Part shown: piece after piece, positions 1 through 8,986 of the stretch
Layout: every line of letters begins with the position of its first letter
Position numbering within the stretch: the stretch's first letter is position 1
DNA from: an uncultured Bradyrhizobium sp.
GTDB lineage: Bacteria; Pseudomonadota; Alphaproteobacteria; Rhizobiales; Xanthobacteraceae
DNA: 64,000 bases
Reading direction: 5' to 3'
Assembly: GCF_936928535.1 (NCBI RefSeq)
Contig: NZ_CAKZHY010000054.1
Location: 35,779 to 99,778 of the forward strand
The notes under the pieces: model-generated
What the model was told of the DNA's origin: nothing
Seen by the model: the letters and a program-made list of their open reading frames with translations, nothing else
Databases searched by the model: none
Program-made: the position numbers and the translations under genes

Positions 1-1
1 C

Positions 2-709
2 AATTATCGTTTCGTGCTCGAAACGCGCGCGTTCTGGCTCGCGCTTCGCAACAACGGGCTGATCATCGCGGTCTCGCTCGCGGTCCAGCTGCCGCTTGCC
101 CTGACATTGGCCCTGATGCTGGCCGAGAAGTTTCGTGGCGCTGTGGCGTTGCGCATGCTGTTCTTCATGCCCTATATCCTGGCGGAGATCGCGACCGGGT
201 TGATCTTCTCCTTCATCTATGACGGTGACTATGGCCTTGTTGCTTCGATCTGGCGGTTTTTCGGCGCCGAGCCGCCGTATCTGCTGGCCTCGACCGACAC
301 GGCGATGCTGGCGGTTCTGATCGTGATCGTGTGGAAGTATTTTGGCTTCCATATGATGCTGTTCATCGCGGCGCTGCAGAGCCTGGACAAGAGCCTGGTC
401 GAGGCGGCACGGATCGACGGCGCGACCCGTTCGCAAATCTTGCGCCATGTCGTGATTCCCTTGCTCTATCCGACCATCCGCCTCTCGGTGTTCTTCGCCA
501 TCGTCGGCTCGCTGCAGCTGTTCGATCTCGTCATGCCGCTGACACGCGGGGGACCGGCGGATTCCTCGAACACGATGGTGAGCTTTCTCTACAACAACGG
601 CATCTCGCGGATGCGGGTCGGCTATGGCAGCGCCATCGGCGTCATCCTGTTCGCGATCTGCGTGACCTTTGCCTTCACCTACAAGCGTTGGTTCATGCGC
701 GATGAATAG
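2..709 (+). CDS. Sugar ABC transporter permease (5' end outside window)
   Basis: Inner-membrane permease subunit of a carbohydrate (CUT1-type) ABC importer. The frame is open from base 2 with no convincing start, so the N-terminus lies upstream of the window. Several hydrophobic membrane segments are visible, and the cytoplasmic loop that contacts the ATPase (EAA motif, EAARIDGA) lies near base 403. It overlaps the next permease gene by 8 bases, as expected for a co-translated pair. The binding protein and ATPase are presumably upstream. The sugar is not predictable from the sequence; the neighbouring ThuA and Gfo/Idh genes suggest a glycoside or disaccharide (inference). Confidence 0.9.
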   Translation, partial: NYRFVLETRAFWLALRNNGLIIAVSLAVQLPLALTLALMLAEKFRGAVALRMLFFMPYILAEIATGLIFSFIYDGDYGLVASIWRFFGAEPPYLLASTDTAMLAVLIVIVWKYFGFHMMLFIAALQSLDKSLVEAARIDGATRSQILRHVVIPLLYPTIRLSVFFAIVGSLQLFDLVMPLTRGGPADSSNTMVSFLYNNGISRMRVGYGSAIGVILFAICVTFAFTYKRWFMRDE

Positions 710-1550
710 TGCCGAGACGTCCCGTGCGCCGTTCGACCCCGCCGTGCTGTTCAAGGCGGCGTTCCTCGGCATCGTCGCGATCTTCGTGCTGGTGCCGCTG
801 CTTGCGACCTTGCTCGGCGGCTTCAAATCGCTCGGCGAATTGCGCGTCAATCCATTCGGCCTGCCCAGTCATTGGGAGTGGCAGAACTATGCGGATATCC
901 TGTTCTCGGGGCGCTACTGGCAGCTATTGCGCAACTCGCTGATCATCTCCACCCTCACGGTGACGTTGACCCTGATTGTCGCCTCGATGGCTGCGTTCAC
1001 TTTCGCTCACGTCAGGTTCTTCGGCTCGTCGATGCTGCTGAGCTATTTGACGCTCGGCCTGCTGTTTCCGGCGGCGACCGCCGTGCTGCCGCTGTTCATC
1101 AAGGTGCGCGATCTCGGCCTGCTCGATACCTATTTCGGCGTTGCGCTGCCTCAAGTGGCCTTTAGCCTCGCCATGAGCGTGCTGCTGCTGCGCCGCTTCT
1201 TCAAGGACATTCCCTATGAACTGCTGGAGGCCGCGCTGGTCGACGGCTGCAGCTACATCAAGTTCTTTCGCTATGTGACGCTGCCGTTGTCGCGGCCGAT
1301 CCTGGCGACCGTCGGCACCATCACCTTCGTCAATAGCTGGAACGCCTATCTGTTGCCGCTGGTGATGCTCAACACCGATGCGCTCTATCCCTGGCCGCTC
1401 GGCATCATGGTTTATCAGGGCGAGTATTCGTCCGAATGGCACCTGATCCTCGCCTTCATCACACTGACGATCCTGCCCACGATCATCCTGTTCCTGCTGG
1501 CGCAGAAGCACATCGTTGCCGGCCTCACCGCGGGCGCGGTGAAGGGATAG
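702..1550 (+). CDS. Sugar ABC transporter permease, second subunit
   Basis: Second inner-membrane permease of the same importer, about 282 residues, the usual length for the MalG-like partner. The EAA loop reads EAALVDGC near base 1228, and about six hydrophobic segments are visible. The start chosen is the ATG at 702, inside the end of the preceding gene, because an upstream in-frame start at 669 would add residues that look like antisense of the preceding gene. It is followed after 22 bases by the dehydrogenase gene, so it is probably in the same operon. Confidence 0.92.
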   Translation: MNSAETSRAPFDPAVLFKAAFLGIVAIFVLVPLLATLLGGFKSLGELRVNPFGLPSHWEWQNYADILFSGRYWQLLRNSLIISTLTVTLTLIVASMAAFTFAHVRFFGSSMLLSYLTLGLLFPAATAVLPLFIKVRDLGLLDTYFGVALPQVAFSLAMSVLLLRRFFKDIPYELLEAALVDGCSYIKFFRYVTLPLSRPILATVGTITFVNSWNAYLLPLVMLNTDALYPWPLGIMVYQGEYSSEWHLILAFITLTILPTIILFLLAQKHIVAGLTAGAVKG

Positions 1551-1572
1551 CTAAGACTTCACGGAGACAAAA

Positions 1573-2670
1573 ATGAGAAAAGTCGGCGTCGGAATCATCG
1601 GTTGCGGTGTCATCAGCACCGCTTACCTCAAGGCAGCGCAGCGCTTTCCGGTCATGGAGGTGAGGGCGCTTGCCGACATGCGCAGCGATATTGCGGAGCG
1701 CCAGGGCGCCGCCTTCGGGCTGCCGGCGATGCGGGTCGACCAGCTGCTCAAGCGCGATGATGTCGAAATCGTCATCAATCTCACCGTCCCGCTCGCCCAC
1801 ACCGACGTCAGCCTTGCGGTGCTGAATGCCGGCAAGCACGTCCATTCCGAGAAGCCGCTCGGCATCAATGTCGCCGAAGCCCGCAAGGTGATGGATCTCG
1901 CCGCGCAGAAGAATCTTCGGGTCGGCTGCGCGCCCGACACGTTCCTCGGCGGCGGGCACCAGACCGCGCGCAAGCTGATCGACGACGGCGCGATCGGCAC
2001 GCCCGTGGCGGGCAGCGCCTTCTTCGGGTGCCCCGGCCACGAGCGCTGGCATCCGGCGCCTGGCTTCTACTATTTGCGGGGTGGCGGGCCGATGCTGGAC
2101 ATGGGGCCGTACTACATCACCGATCTTGTGCAGCTGCTGGGCCCGGTCGCCAGCGTGATGGGCTCGACCGCGCGCCCGAAATCCGAGCGTCTGGTCACCA
2201 GTCAGCCGATGAACGGCACCTTGATCCCGGTCGAGGTGTCGACCCACGTCGCGGGAACGCTCGAATTCGAGAGCGGAGCGGTCGTCTCGATCACGATGAG
2301 CTTCGATGTGCCGAAGCACCGTCATGCACCGATCGAAATCTATGGCGACAAGGGCAGCATGCTGGTGCCCGACCCGAACCGCTTCGGCGGCGAAGTGCAG
2401 GTCGCCAAGACGGGTGGCGAATTCGAGACGGTGCCGTTGACACACGGTCATGTCGAAGGCGAGTTCCGCTCGATCGGCGTCGCCGACATGGCTTCCGCGA
2501 TCCTGAACAACCGGCCGCACCGCGCCAGCGGGGCGCTGGCCTTCCACGTGCTCGAGGTAATGGAGGCATTCCAGACCTCGGCCGACGAGGGGCGTCGCGT
2601 CAAGATCGAGAACCGCGTCGAGCGGCCGGCGATGCTGCCGGCTGGAAATGAAACCGGACAGATCGACTGA
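1573..2670 (+). CDS. Gfo/Idh/MocA family oxidoreductase
   Basis: NAD(P)-dependent sugar or inositol-type dehydrogenase of 365 residues, close to the family norm. The N-terminal Rossmann motif (GIIGCGVIS, about residues 7-15) and the family EKP motif (around residue 94, HSEKPLGIN) are visible, followed by the C-terminal substrate domain. A purine-rich ribosome site (ACGGAGA) precedes the ATG. The position between an ABC sugar importer and a ThuA-domain gene fits oxidation of the imported sugar, as proposed for ThuB in trehalose/maltitol use. The substrate remains unknown. Confidence 0.9.
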   Translation: MRKVGVGIIGCGVISTAYLKAAQRFPVMEVRALADMRSDIAERQGAAFGLPAMRVDQLLKRDDVEIVINLTVPLAHTDVSLAVLNAGKHVHSEKPLGINVAEARKVMDLAAQKNLRVGCAPDTFLGGGHQTARKLIDDGAIGTPVAGSAFFGCPGHERWHPAPGFYYLRGGGPMLDMGPYYITDLVQLLGPVASVMGSTARPKSERLVTSQPMNGTLIPVEVSTHVAGTLEFESGAVVSITMSFDVPKHRHAPIEIYGDKGSMLVPDPNRFGGEVQVAKTGGEFETVPLTHGHVEGEFRSIGVADMASAILNNRPHRASGALAFHVLEVMEAFQTSADEGRRVKIENRVERPAMLPAGNETGQID

Positions 2671-2680
2671 GGGAATGACC

Positions 2681-3325
2681 ATGCGCAAGGCATTAATTGT
2701 ATGGGGCGGCTGGCCGGGACACGATCCCGATCTCTGTGCCTCGATGATCCGCGGCTGGCTGAAGGCGGAAGGCTTTGATGTGCGGATCGAGACGACGACC
2801 GAGGCGTTCGGCGATCCCAAGATCCACGATCTGTCGCTGATCATCCCGATCTACACGATGTCGAAGATCGAGAAGGCGGATGCGCTGAATCTCTGCGCCG
2901 CGGTGCGCAGCGGCGTCGGGCTCGCCGGTCATCATGGCGGCATGTGCGATGCGTTCCGCGATTCTGTGGACTACCAGTTCATGTGCGGCGGGCAATGGGT
3001 TGCACATCCCGGCAACATCATCGATTACAAGGTCGATGTGACGAAGCCTGATGACCCCATCATGAAGGGTCTGAAGAGCTTCGAGCATCGTTCGGAGCAG
3101 TATTACATGCATATCGACCCCGCCATCGAGGTGCTGGCGACGACGACATTTACCGGCGACCACGCGCCCTGGATCGATGGCGTGGTGATGCCCGTGGTCT
3201 GGAAGAAGCAATATGGCGCGGGCAGGGTGTTCTACTCCTCGCTCGGTCATCGCGCCTACGAGCTCGACGTGCCGGAGATCCGGACGCTGATGACCCGCGG
3301 CATGCTGTGGGCGGCACGCGAATGA
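2681..3325 (+). CDS. ThuA-domain protein (trehalose-utilisation family)
   Basis: A ThuA-like (class I glutamine amidotransferase-like fold) protein of about 214 residues beginning MRKALIVWGGWPGHDP. The ATG at 2681 is preferred because GAGGGA at 2669-2674 is well placed; 2675 and 2648 are in-frame alternatives. It shares an operon with a Gfo/Idh dehydrogenase, the arrangement seen for thuA/thuB in rhizobia, where the pair acts in disaccharide oxidation. The last codon overlaps the start of the LacI regulator (ATGA). Confidence 0.88.
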   Translation: MRKALIVWGGWPGHDPDLCASMIRGWLKAEGFDVRIETTTEAFGDPKIHDLSLIIPIYTMSKIEKADALNLCAAVRSGVGLAGHHGGMCDAFRDSVDYQFMCGGQWVAHPGNIIDYKVDVTKPDDPIMKGLKSFEHRSEQYYMHIDPAIEVLATTTFTGDHAPWIDGVVMPVVWKKQYGAGRVFYSSLGHRAYELDVPEIRTLMTRGMLWAARE

Positions 3326-4371
3326 CAGAGGGCGCGATCCAGCCCATGGTTCGCGCCACGCTCGAGGACGTCGCGCGCGCCGCGGGGGTTTCGCTCGCCA
3401 CCGTCGATCGCGTCGTCAACCGGCGCGAGGGCGTGCGCGCCAAGACGGTCGCGCGCGTCGAGGCCGCGGTGGCAAAACTCGGCTATCGTGCCGACGTCGC
3501 TGCCGCGCGTCTTGCCCGCGGACAGTCGTTTCGTTTCGCCTTCGTGCTGCCGACCGGCAGCAACAGCTTCATGACCAATCTGTCCGAGCAGGTTCAGCGC
3601 ACCGCCGACTGGCTTGCCGGTCAGCGCGGCTTCATCGATGTCCTCCACGTCGACGTGTTCGATCCGGAAGTCCTCGCCGGCGCGCTGGAAGACCTGTCGC
3701 CGGTCTATCAGGGCGTCGCCGTGGTCGCGCTCGACCATCCCAAGGTCCGCGACGCGATCGACGAGCTGACCGCGCGCGGGGTCGCCGTGGTGACCCTGGT
3801 GTCGGACGCGCCCAGCTCGCGCCGTCTGCACTATGTCGGCATCGACAATCCGGCCGCGGGCAGAACCGCGGCAACGCTGATGGGGCGCTTTCTCGCGGCC
3901 CGCGAGGGCAAGGTTGCCGTCATCGCGGGATCGCTGTCGCTGCGCGACCATACCGAGCGGCAGTTCGGCTTCCATCAGATCTTGTCCAGCGAGTATCCGA
4001 ACCTCACGATGCTGCCAGTGATGGAGGGCCGCGACGACAGCGAGCGCACGCGGGAGCTGACCACCACGCTGCTCAAGCGCCATACGGACCTGCGCGGCAT
4101 CTATTGCTGCGGCGCCGGCAATCGCGGCATTGCCGAGGTGCTCGAGGCCTCCGGCCGCGCGCGCGACGTAGTCTGGATCACCCACGAGCTGACCCAGCAT
4201 ACGCGGCGCTTCCTGGTGCGCGGCACGCTCGATGCCATCATCAACCAGGACCCAGGTCACGAGGCGCGCTCCGCCGCACGGGTGCTGCTGGCGCATTGCA
4301 TGGAAGAGCCGATCAGCCCCGATCAGGAGCGCATCCGGATCGATATTTTCCTGCGCGACAATCTTCCGTAG
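3322..4371 (+). CDS. LacI family transcriptional regulator
   Basis: Local repressor of the sugar operon, 349 residues. The N-terminal helix-turn-helix (TLEDVARAAGVSLATVDRVV, about residues 15-34) is followed by the hinge and a periplasmic-binding-like effector domain. The start is the ATG at 3322 overlapping the upstream stop by four bases, so the regulator is cotranscribed with the genes it probably controls. No LacI-type operator could be located because the operon promoter is outside the window. Confidence 0.93.
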   Translation: MTEGAIQPMVRATLEDVARAAGVSLATVDRVVNRREGVRAKTVARVEAAVAKLGYRADVAAARLARGQSFRFAFVLPTGSNSFMTNLSEQVQRTADWLAGQRGFIDVLHVDVFDPEVLAGALEDLSPVYQGVAVVALDHPKVRDAIDELTARGVAVVTLVSDAPSSRRLHYVGIDNPAAGRTAATLMGRFLAAREGKVAVIAGSLSLRDHTERQFGFHQILSSEYPNLTMLPVMEGRDDSERTRELTTTLLKRHTDLRGIYCCGAGNRGIAEVLEASGRARDVVWITHELTQHTRRFLVRGTLDAIINQDPGHEARSAARVLLAHCMEEPISPDQERIRIDIFLRDNLP

Positions 4372-4533
4372 CCCCCCGGTCCATACCTTGAAGACCGCTC
4401 GGCGGCCATTCGGAGCGGCACCGGCGCAAGGCGCCGAGAGTTCTATCTTCCCAAGTAGTTAGAGGACGATACGGGCACGCTTTTGGGCAGCCGCCGGGCG
4501 TGCCCTCGTGCCGGCGATTGACAGGCAATTATT

Positions 4534-4561
4534 ACATGTCTAAAAATATGCAAATTCATAT
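4534..4561 (+). promoter_or_regulatory. Candidate MarR operator, copy 1 (module A)
   Basis: A 14-base inverted repeat, TATG-CAAATT-CATA (4547-4560), preceded by ACATGT at 4534. The same composite (ACATGT, AAA, TATGC, AA, CATAT in order) occurs in the opposite orientation at 14620-14644, upstream of iorA. It sits 20 bases before the first dioxygenase-operon gene. Tandem MarR genes in the module are the obvious candidate binders (inference). Confidence 0.5.
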
Positions 4562-4579
4562 AATTTACGAGACGCCTGA

Positions 4580-5527
4580 ATGGACGCGCATCCGCTCAAG
4601 CTCAAGGTCAGGTCGTATGTTGCGGAGACGCCGTTCATACGGAGCCTTGTGTTTGGCGTGGAGGACGGCGTGGTGCCGCGCTGGCAGGCGGGCGCGCATC
4701 TGCGCGTCGCACTCCCTGACGGAGGCGATCGGCCGTACTCGCTGATGGCGTTGCCGGGCCTGCCCGACGATGCGCTGGCGCTGGGTGTCCTGCGCGAGGA
4801 GGCATCGACCGGCGGCTCGCAATTTATGCACGCGCTGAAGGTCGGCGATGTCGTGAAGGCCTCCGTGCCGGTCAACAATTTTCGCCTGCACGAGGGCAGC
4901 GCGCCGGCGCTGCTGTTCGCCGGCGGTATCGGCATCACGCCGGTTCTGTCGATGGCGACGGAGCTTACGGCGCGGGGAATCTCGTATCGCCTGCACTATG
5001 CGGGGCGCATGCAGGGACTGCTGCCGTTCCTGCCGCAATTGCGGGACATCTGCGCCAAGAACCTGTCCGTCCACTACGACAGCGACGAGTCTCGCCTCGA
5101 CATTGCAGCGGCGCTCGGCGATGCCGCGAACGCCCATGTTTATGTCTGCGGCCCCTCAGGCATGATCGAGGCCGTGAAGGCCGGCGCGCTCGCCGCTTGC
5201 GTGTCCGCTGACCGCATCCATTACGAGCTGTTCAAATCCGAGACGCCGTCCTCGCCCGACCGGCCGTTCGAGGTCGAGATCAAGTCGACCGGGCAGGTCG
5301 TCGGAGTCGCGGCGGGGCAGACCATCATCCAGGCGCTGGAAGCGGCTGGGCTCGACGTTCTCTACGACTGCCAGCGCGGCGATTGCGGCATCTGCCAGTG
5401 CGGCGTGATCGAAGGGGTGCCCGACCATCGCGATGTGATCCTCAGCGACGATGAGAAGGCCTCCAACAAGGTCATGCAGATCTGCGTGTCGCGCGCCAGG
5501 TCGGAACGTCTGGTGCTGGATCTCTAA
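4580..5527 (+). CDS. Ring-hydroxylating oxygenase reductase (FMN/2Fe-2S, VanB/PDR type)
   Basis: Electron-transfer partner of the Rieske dioxygenase encoded next door, 315 residues. The domain order is flavin-binding barrel (RPYS, residues 51-54), NAD(P)H-binding domain (GGIGITPVLSMA, about residues 114-125) and a C-terminal plant-type 2Fe-2S domain with Cys264, Cys269, Cys272 and Cys302. This is the phthalate dioxygenase reductase / vanillate demethylase reductase layout. It is first in the operon, 19 bases before the alpha subunit gene. It corresponds in type and position to the reductase (IadC) of iad auxin-degradation loci; the substrate of the system is inferred. Confidence 0.92.
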   Translation: MDAHPLKLKVRSYVAETPFIRSLVFGVEDGVVPRWQAGAHLRVALPDGGDRPYSLMALPGLPDDALALGVLREEASTGGSQFMHALKVGDVVKASVPVNNFRLHEGSAPALLFAGGIGITPVLSMATELTARGISYRLHYAGRMQGLLPFLPQLRDICAKNLSVHYDSDESRLDIAAALGDAANAHVYVCGPSGMIEAVKAGALAACVSADRIHYELFKSETPSSPDRPFEVEIKSTGQVVGVAAGQTIIQALEAAGLDVLYDCQRGDCGICQCGVIEGVPDHRDVILSDDEKASNKVMQICVSRARSERLVLDL

Positions 5528-5546
5528 GGGGGAGACGAGGAACGCC

Positions 5547-6887
5547 ATGAACAAATACGGAGGCAATGCCGAGGCGATCGCGGCGCTGGTGCGCGAGGCC
5601 GAGGTGCACCGCGACGTCTATGTCGACCCCGAGGTCTTCGAGCTCGAGATGGAGCACCTGTTTCCGAACGGCTGGATCTATGTCGGCCATGCGAGCCAGC
5701 TGGCGAAGCCGGGCGATTTTATCACCGCCACGATCGGCCGGCAGCCGGTCATGGCCAGCCGCCACACCGATGGCTCCATCCATGTGTTCTACAATCGCTG
5801 CCCGCACAAGGGCGTGAAGATCGCCTCCGAGCCCTGCGGCAACACAGGGAAGTTCTTCCGCTGCCCCTATCACGCCTGGTCCTTCAAGACCGACGGCTCG
5901 CTGCTCGCGATCCCCCTGAAGAAGGGCTACGAGGGGGCAGGCTTCGGCGACACCCAGGCGAATGAGGGGCTGTCGAAGGTCAGGAACGTCGTCATCTACC
6001 GCGATTTCATCTTCGCCCGCCTCAGCGCTTCAGGTGTCTCCTTCGAGGATTATTTCGGCGAGAGCCTCTCGACCATCGACAACATGGTCGACCGCTCGCC
6101 GGAGGGGAAGCTTGCCGTCATGGCGACGCCGATCCGCTACATGCACACCTGCAATTGGAAGATGCTGGTCGAGAACCAGACCGACACCTGCCATCCGATG
6201 GTCGCGCATGAGAGCTCGGCCGGCACCGCCGTGAAGGTGTGGAAGCGCGAGCAGGGCGATTCCACGGAGACGCCGATGGCGGTGCAGCTCTACGGCCCCT
6301 TCATGAGCCCCTACGAGTTCTATGAGCAGAGCGGCATCCGGATCTGGCCGAACGGCCATGGCCACACCGGCGTCGCCAACTCCATCCATTCGAACTATCA
6401 GGACGTCCCCGGCTATCTCGACCAGATGGTCGCGGCCTATGGCGAGCAGCGGGCGCACGAGATCCTCGGCGAGGTCAGGCACAACACCGTGTACTTCCCG
6501 AACATCATGGTGAAGGGCGCAGTCCAGATCCTGCGCAATTTCATTCCCGTTGCGGTCGACAAGACCCTGGTCGAGAGCTGGGTCTATCGCCTGGTCGCCG
6601 CGCCCGACAAGCTCTACGAGCGGGCGCTGATGTACAACCGTTTCATCAACGCGCCGACCTCGATCGTCGGTCACGACGACCTCGAAATGTACGAGCGAGC
6701 GCAGGAAGGGTTGAAGTCCAACGGCAATCAATGGGTCAATCTGCGCCGTCTCTATGACGGCCATGAAGAGCAGGACGTGACGGCCGTCATCAACGGCACG
6801 TCCGAGCGACAGATGCGAAACCAGTTCCACGCCTGGGCGAAATTCATGACCATGGATATGGACAAGCGCGTCGAGGCCGCGGAATGA
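5547..6887 (+). CDS. Aromatic ring-hydroxylating dioxygenase, alpha subunit (Rieske)
   Basis: Catalytic subunit of a Rieske non-haem iron dioxygenase, 446 residues. The Rieske ligands are Cys85, His87, Cys106 and His109 (CPH...CPYH). The mononuclear iron site follows, with Asp213, His216 and His221 in an EN-QTD-TCH-PMVAH context, and a later HDDLEMYERAQ segment supplies the usual acidic ligand. The ATG at 5547 follows a GGGGGAGA ribosome site. The beta subunit gene overlaps its stop. In the MarR-controlled indolic context it is most like the IadD-type indoleacetate dioxygenase large subunit. Other aromatic acid substrates such as salicylate, anthranilate or benzoate derivatives cannot be excluded. 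Confidence 0.93.
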   Translation: MNKYGGNAEAIAALVREAEVHRDVYVDPEVFELEMEHLFPNGWIYVGHASQLAKPGDFITATIGRQPVMASRHTDGSIHVFYNRCPHKGVKIASEPCGNTGKFFRCPYHAWSFKTDGSLLAIPLKKGYEGAGFGDTQANEGLSKVRNVVIYRDFIFARLSASGVSFEDYFGESLSTIDNMVDRSPEGKLAVMATPIRYMHTCNWKMLVENQTDTCHPMVAHESSAGTAVKVWKREQGDSTETPMAVQLYGPFMSPYEFYEQSGIRIWPNGHGHTGVANSIHSNYQDVPGYLDQMVAAYGEQRAHEILGEVRHNTVYFPNIMVKGAVQILRNFIPVAVDKTLVESWVYRLVAAPDKLYERALMYNRFINAPTSIVGHDDLEMYERAQEGLKSNGNQWVNLRRLYDGHEEQDVTAVINGTSERQMRNQFHAWAKFMTMDMDKRVEAAE

Positions 6888-7360
6888 TCGACGAGAAGGC
6901 CATCACCGAGTTCATCTACCGGGAAGCCGAGCTGCTCGACACCATGCAGTGGCAGGACTGGCTCGATCTGTTTCATCCCGAGGGGCGTTACTGGATGCCG
7001 CTGGAATGGCAGCAGCAGGACCCTGTGCTGCAGCCGTCATTGATGTACGAGGATCTCTTGCTTCTCAAGGTGCGGGTCGAGCGTCTCGCAGGCGAGCGTA
7101 CCTTCAGCCAGAAGCCCAAAAGTCGCTGCCATCATCTGCTCCAGGCGCCCAGGATCGTCGCGTGCGATCCGGAGGCCGGCGTGGTCAAGACGCGGACGTC
7201 CTATATCTACACCGAGACCCGGGGCGACAATTTGGAGCGTTATTCGGGATGGGCCTCGCACGATCTGCTAGAGGTCGGCGGCGCCATCAAGATCAAGCTC
7301 AAGCGCGTCGATCTCGTCAATTTCGACGCGCCGTTCGGCAACATCCAGCTTTTCATGTGA
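6884..7360 (+). CDS. Aromatic ring-hydroxylating dioxygenase, beta subunit
   Basis: Small structural subunit (SnoaL/NTF2-like fold), 158 residues. The WLDLFHPEGRYWMPL segment and the C-terminal KLKRVDLVNFDAPF are characteristic of ring-hydroxylating oxygenase beta subunits. The ATG overlaps the alpha stop by four bases, so a stoichiometric alpha-beta complex is expected. It corresponds in type to IadE of auxin dioxygenases. No catalytic residues are expected in this subunit. Confidence 0.92.
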   Translation: MIDEKAITEFIYREAELLDTMQWQDWLDLFHPEGRYWMPLEWQQQDPVLQPSLMYEDLLLLKVRVERLAGERTFSQKPKSRCHHLLQAPRIVACDPEAGVVKTRTSYIYTETRGDNLERYSGWASHDLLEVGGAIKIKLKRVDLVNFDAPFGNIQLFM

Positions 7361-7367
7361 GACTGCC

Positions 7368-8984
7368 TTGACCGCTGCGACCACAGTCTATGCCCGATTT
7401 CGCGAGACCGCGCTCCGCCGGGGCGAGGCCGGTTTCCTCAACGTGCTGCCGGAGACATCAGGGATCTACGGCATCGCCGCCGGCGAGATCACCTATCGCA
7501 CCATGCTTGAGCGGGTCGAGCGCTGGCGCGAGGCCTTTGCGAGCGGCGGCTATGGCGAAGGCCATCGCGTCGGGCTGCTGCTGCAGAACAGGCCTGTGTT
7601 CATCGAGCTGTGGTTCGCGCTCAACGCGCTCGGCGTCTCCGTGGTGCCGATCAATCCGGATCTGCGCCTCAGCGAGATCGAATACATCATCGCGCATTCC
7701 GAGATGAACGCGGCGTTCGTCCTCGCCGACCGACGCGACGAGGTGGAGACAGCGGCGCGTCAGGCCGGCCGGCCAATCCCGGTCGTGACCGGTGAGGGCA
7801 GCGTGCCTGTACCCCTTGGTGGGGCGCGGCCCGCGAGCACGGGCGATGGCGCGACCGAGTGCGCGCTGCTCTACACGTCGGGGACGACGGGCCAGCCCAA
7901 GGGCTGCGTGCTTACCAACACCTATTTCCTGCATTCCGGCAATTGGTATCGCGACGTCGGTGGCCTGATCGATCTCAAGATGGACGGTGAGCGCATGATC
8001 ACGCCGCTGCCGCTGTTCCACATGAACGCGATGGCGGTTTCGCTGATGGCGATGCTGTCGGTCGGCGGCTGCCTGACCATGCTCGATCGCTTCCATCCGC
8101 GCAGCTGGTGGGCCTCGGTCCGCGATAGCCGCGCCACCTGCCTGCACTATCTCGGCGTGATGCCCTCGATGCTGATGAGCGCGCCTGAAACGGACCAGGA
8201 TCGGACGCACACCGTGCGCTTCGGCTTCGGTGCCGGCGTCGACAAGCTGCTGCATGCGCCGTTCGAGGCGCGCTTCGGCTTTCCGCTGCTGGAAGCCTGG
8301 GCCATGACCGAGACGGGCAGCGGCGGCGTCATCGCCGCCAATGTCGAGCCGCGCAAGGTCGGCACCAGCTGCTTTGGACGCCCCGCGGCCGAGGTCGAGA
8401 TACGCATCGTCGACGACAGCGGCAATGATGCGCCAGGCGATGCGCCCGGCGAGCTGCTCGTGCGGCGGGCCGGCACTGATCCGCGTTACGGCTTCTTCCG
8501 CGAGTATTTGAAGAACCCGGAGGCCACCGCCGAGGCATGGGCCGGCGGCTGGCTGCACACAGGCGATATCGTCTCGCGCGATGCGGACGGCGATCTGCAT
8601 TTCGTCGATCGCAAGAAGAACGTGATTCGCCGCTCCGGCGAGAACATCGCCGCGGTCGAGGTCGAGTCCGTCCTCAACCGCCATGGCGCGATCCGTCAGG
8701 CCGCGGTCGCGGCGACGCCTGATCAGGTGCGCGGCGACGAGGTGGCGGCGGTCATCGTCGCCGAAGCGGCCGGTGCCGACCGCGCGCTCGCCGAAGACAT
8801 CGTGCGCTGGAGCCTGGAGCAGATGGCCTACTACAAGGCGCCCGGCTGGATCGCCTTTGTCGACAGCCTGCCGCTCACCGCAACCGAGAAGATCCAGCGC
8901 GGCAGCCTGAAGGATTTTGTCGCAAGGCTGATGCGCGAGGGCGCGTTCTTCGACCTTCGCGATCTCAAGAAACGGCAGGTCTGA
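7368..8984 (+). CDS. ATP-dependent acyl/aryl-CoA ligase (module A)
   Basis: ANL-superfamily adenylate-forming ligase, 538 residues. The P-loop-like signature LLYTSGTTGQPKGC lies near residue 170, the A5 motif (AMTETG) near residue 308, and the C-terminal hinge/lysine region (TATEKIQRGSLKD) near the end. The only plausible start is the TTG at 7368, seven bases after the beta-subunit stop; the ribosome site is weak, suggesting translational coupling. It probably activates a carboxylic acid made in this module, such as an indolic or aminophenyl acid, to its CoA thioester. The substrate is unknown. Confidence 0.88.
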   Translation: MTAATTVYARFRETALRRGEAGFLNVLPETSGIYGIAAGEITYRTMLERVERWREAFASGGYGEGHRVGLLLQNRPVFIELWFALNALGVSVVPINPDLRLSEIEYIIAHSEMNAAFVLADRRDEVETAARQAGRPIPVVTGEGSVPVPLGGARPASTGDGATECALLYTSGTTGQPKGCVLTNTYFLHSGNWYRDVGGLIDLKMDGERMITPLPLFHMNAMAVSLMAMLSVGGCLTMLDRFHPRSWWASVRDSRATCLHYLGVMPSMLMSAPETDQDRTHTVRFGFGAGVDKLLHAPFEARFGFPLLEAWAMTETGSGGVIAANVEPRKVGTSCFGRPAAEVEIRIVDDSGNDAPGDAPGELLVRRAGTDPRYGFFREYLKNPEATAEAWAGGWLHTGDIVSRDADGDLHFVDRKKNVIRRSGENIAAVEVESVLNRHGAIRQAAVAATPDQVRGDEVAAVIVAEAAGADRALAEDIVRWSLEQMAYYKAPGWIAFVDSLPLTATEKIQRGSLKDFVARLMREGAFFDLRDLKKRQV

Positions 8985-8986
8985 TC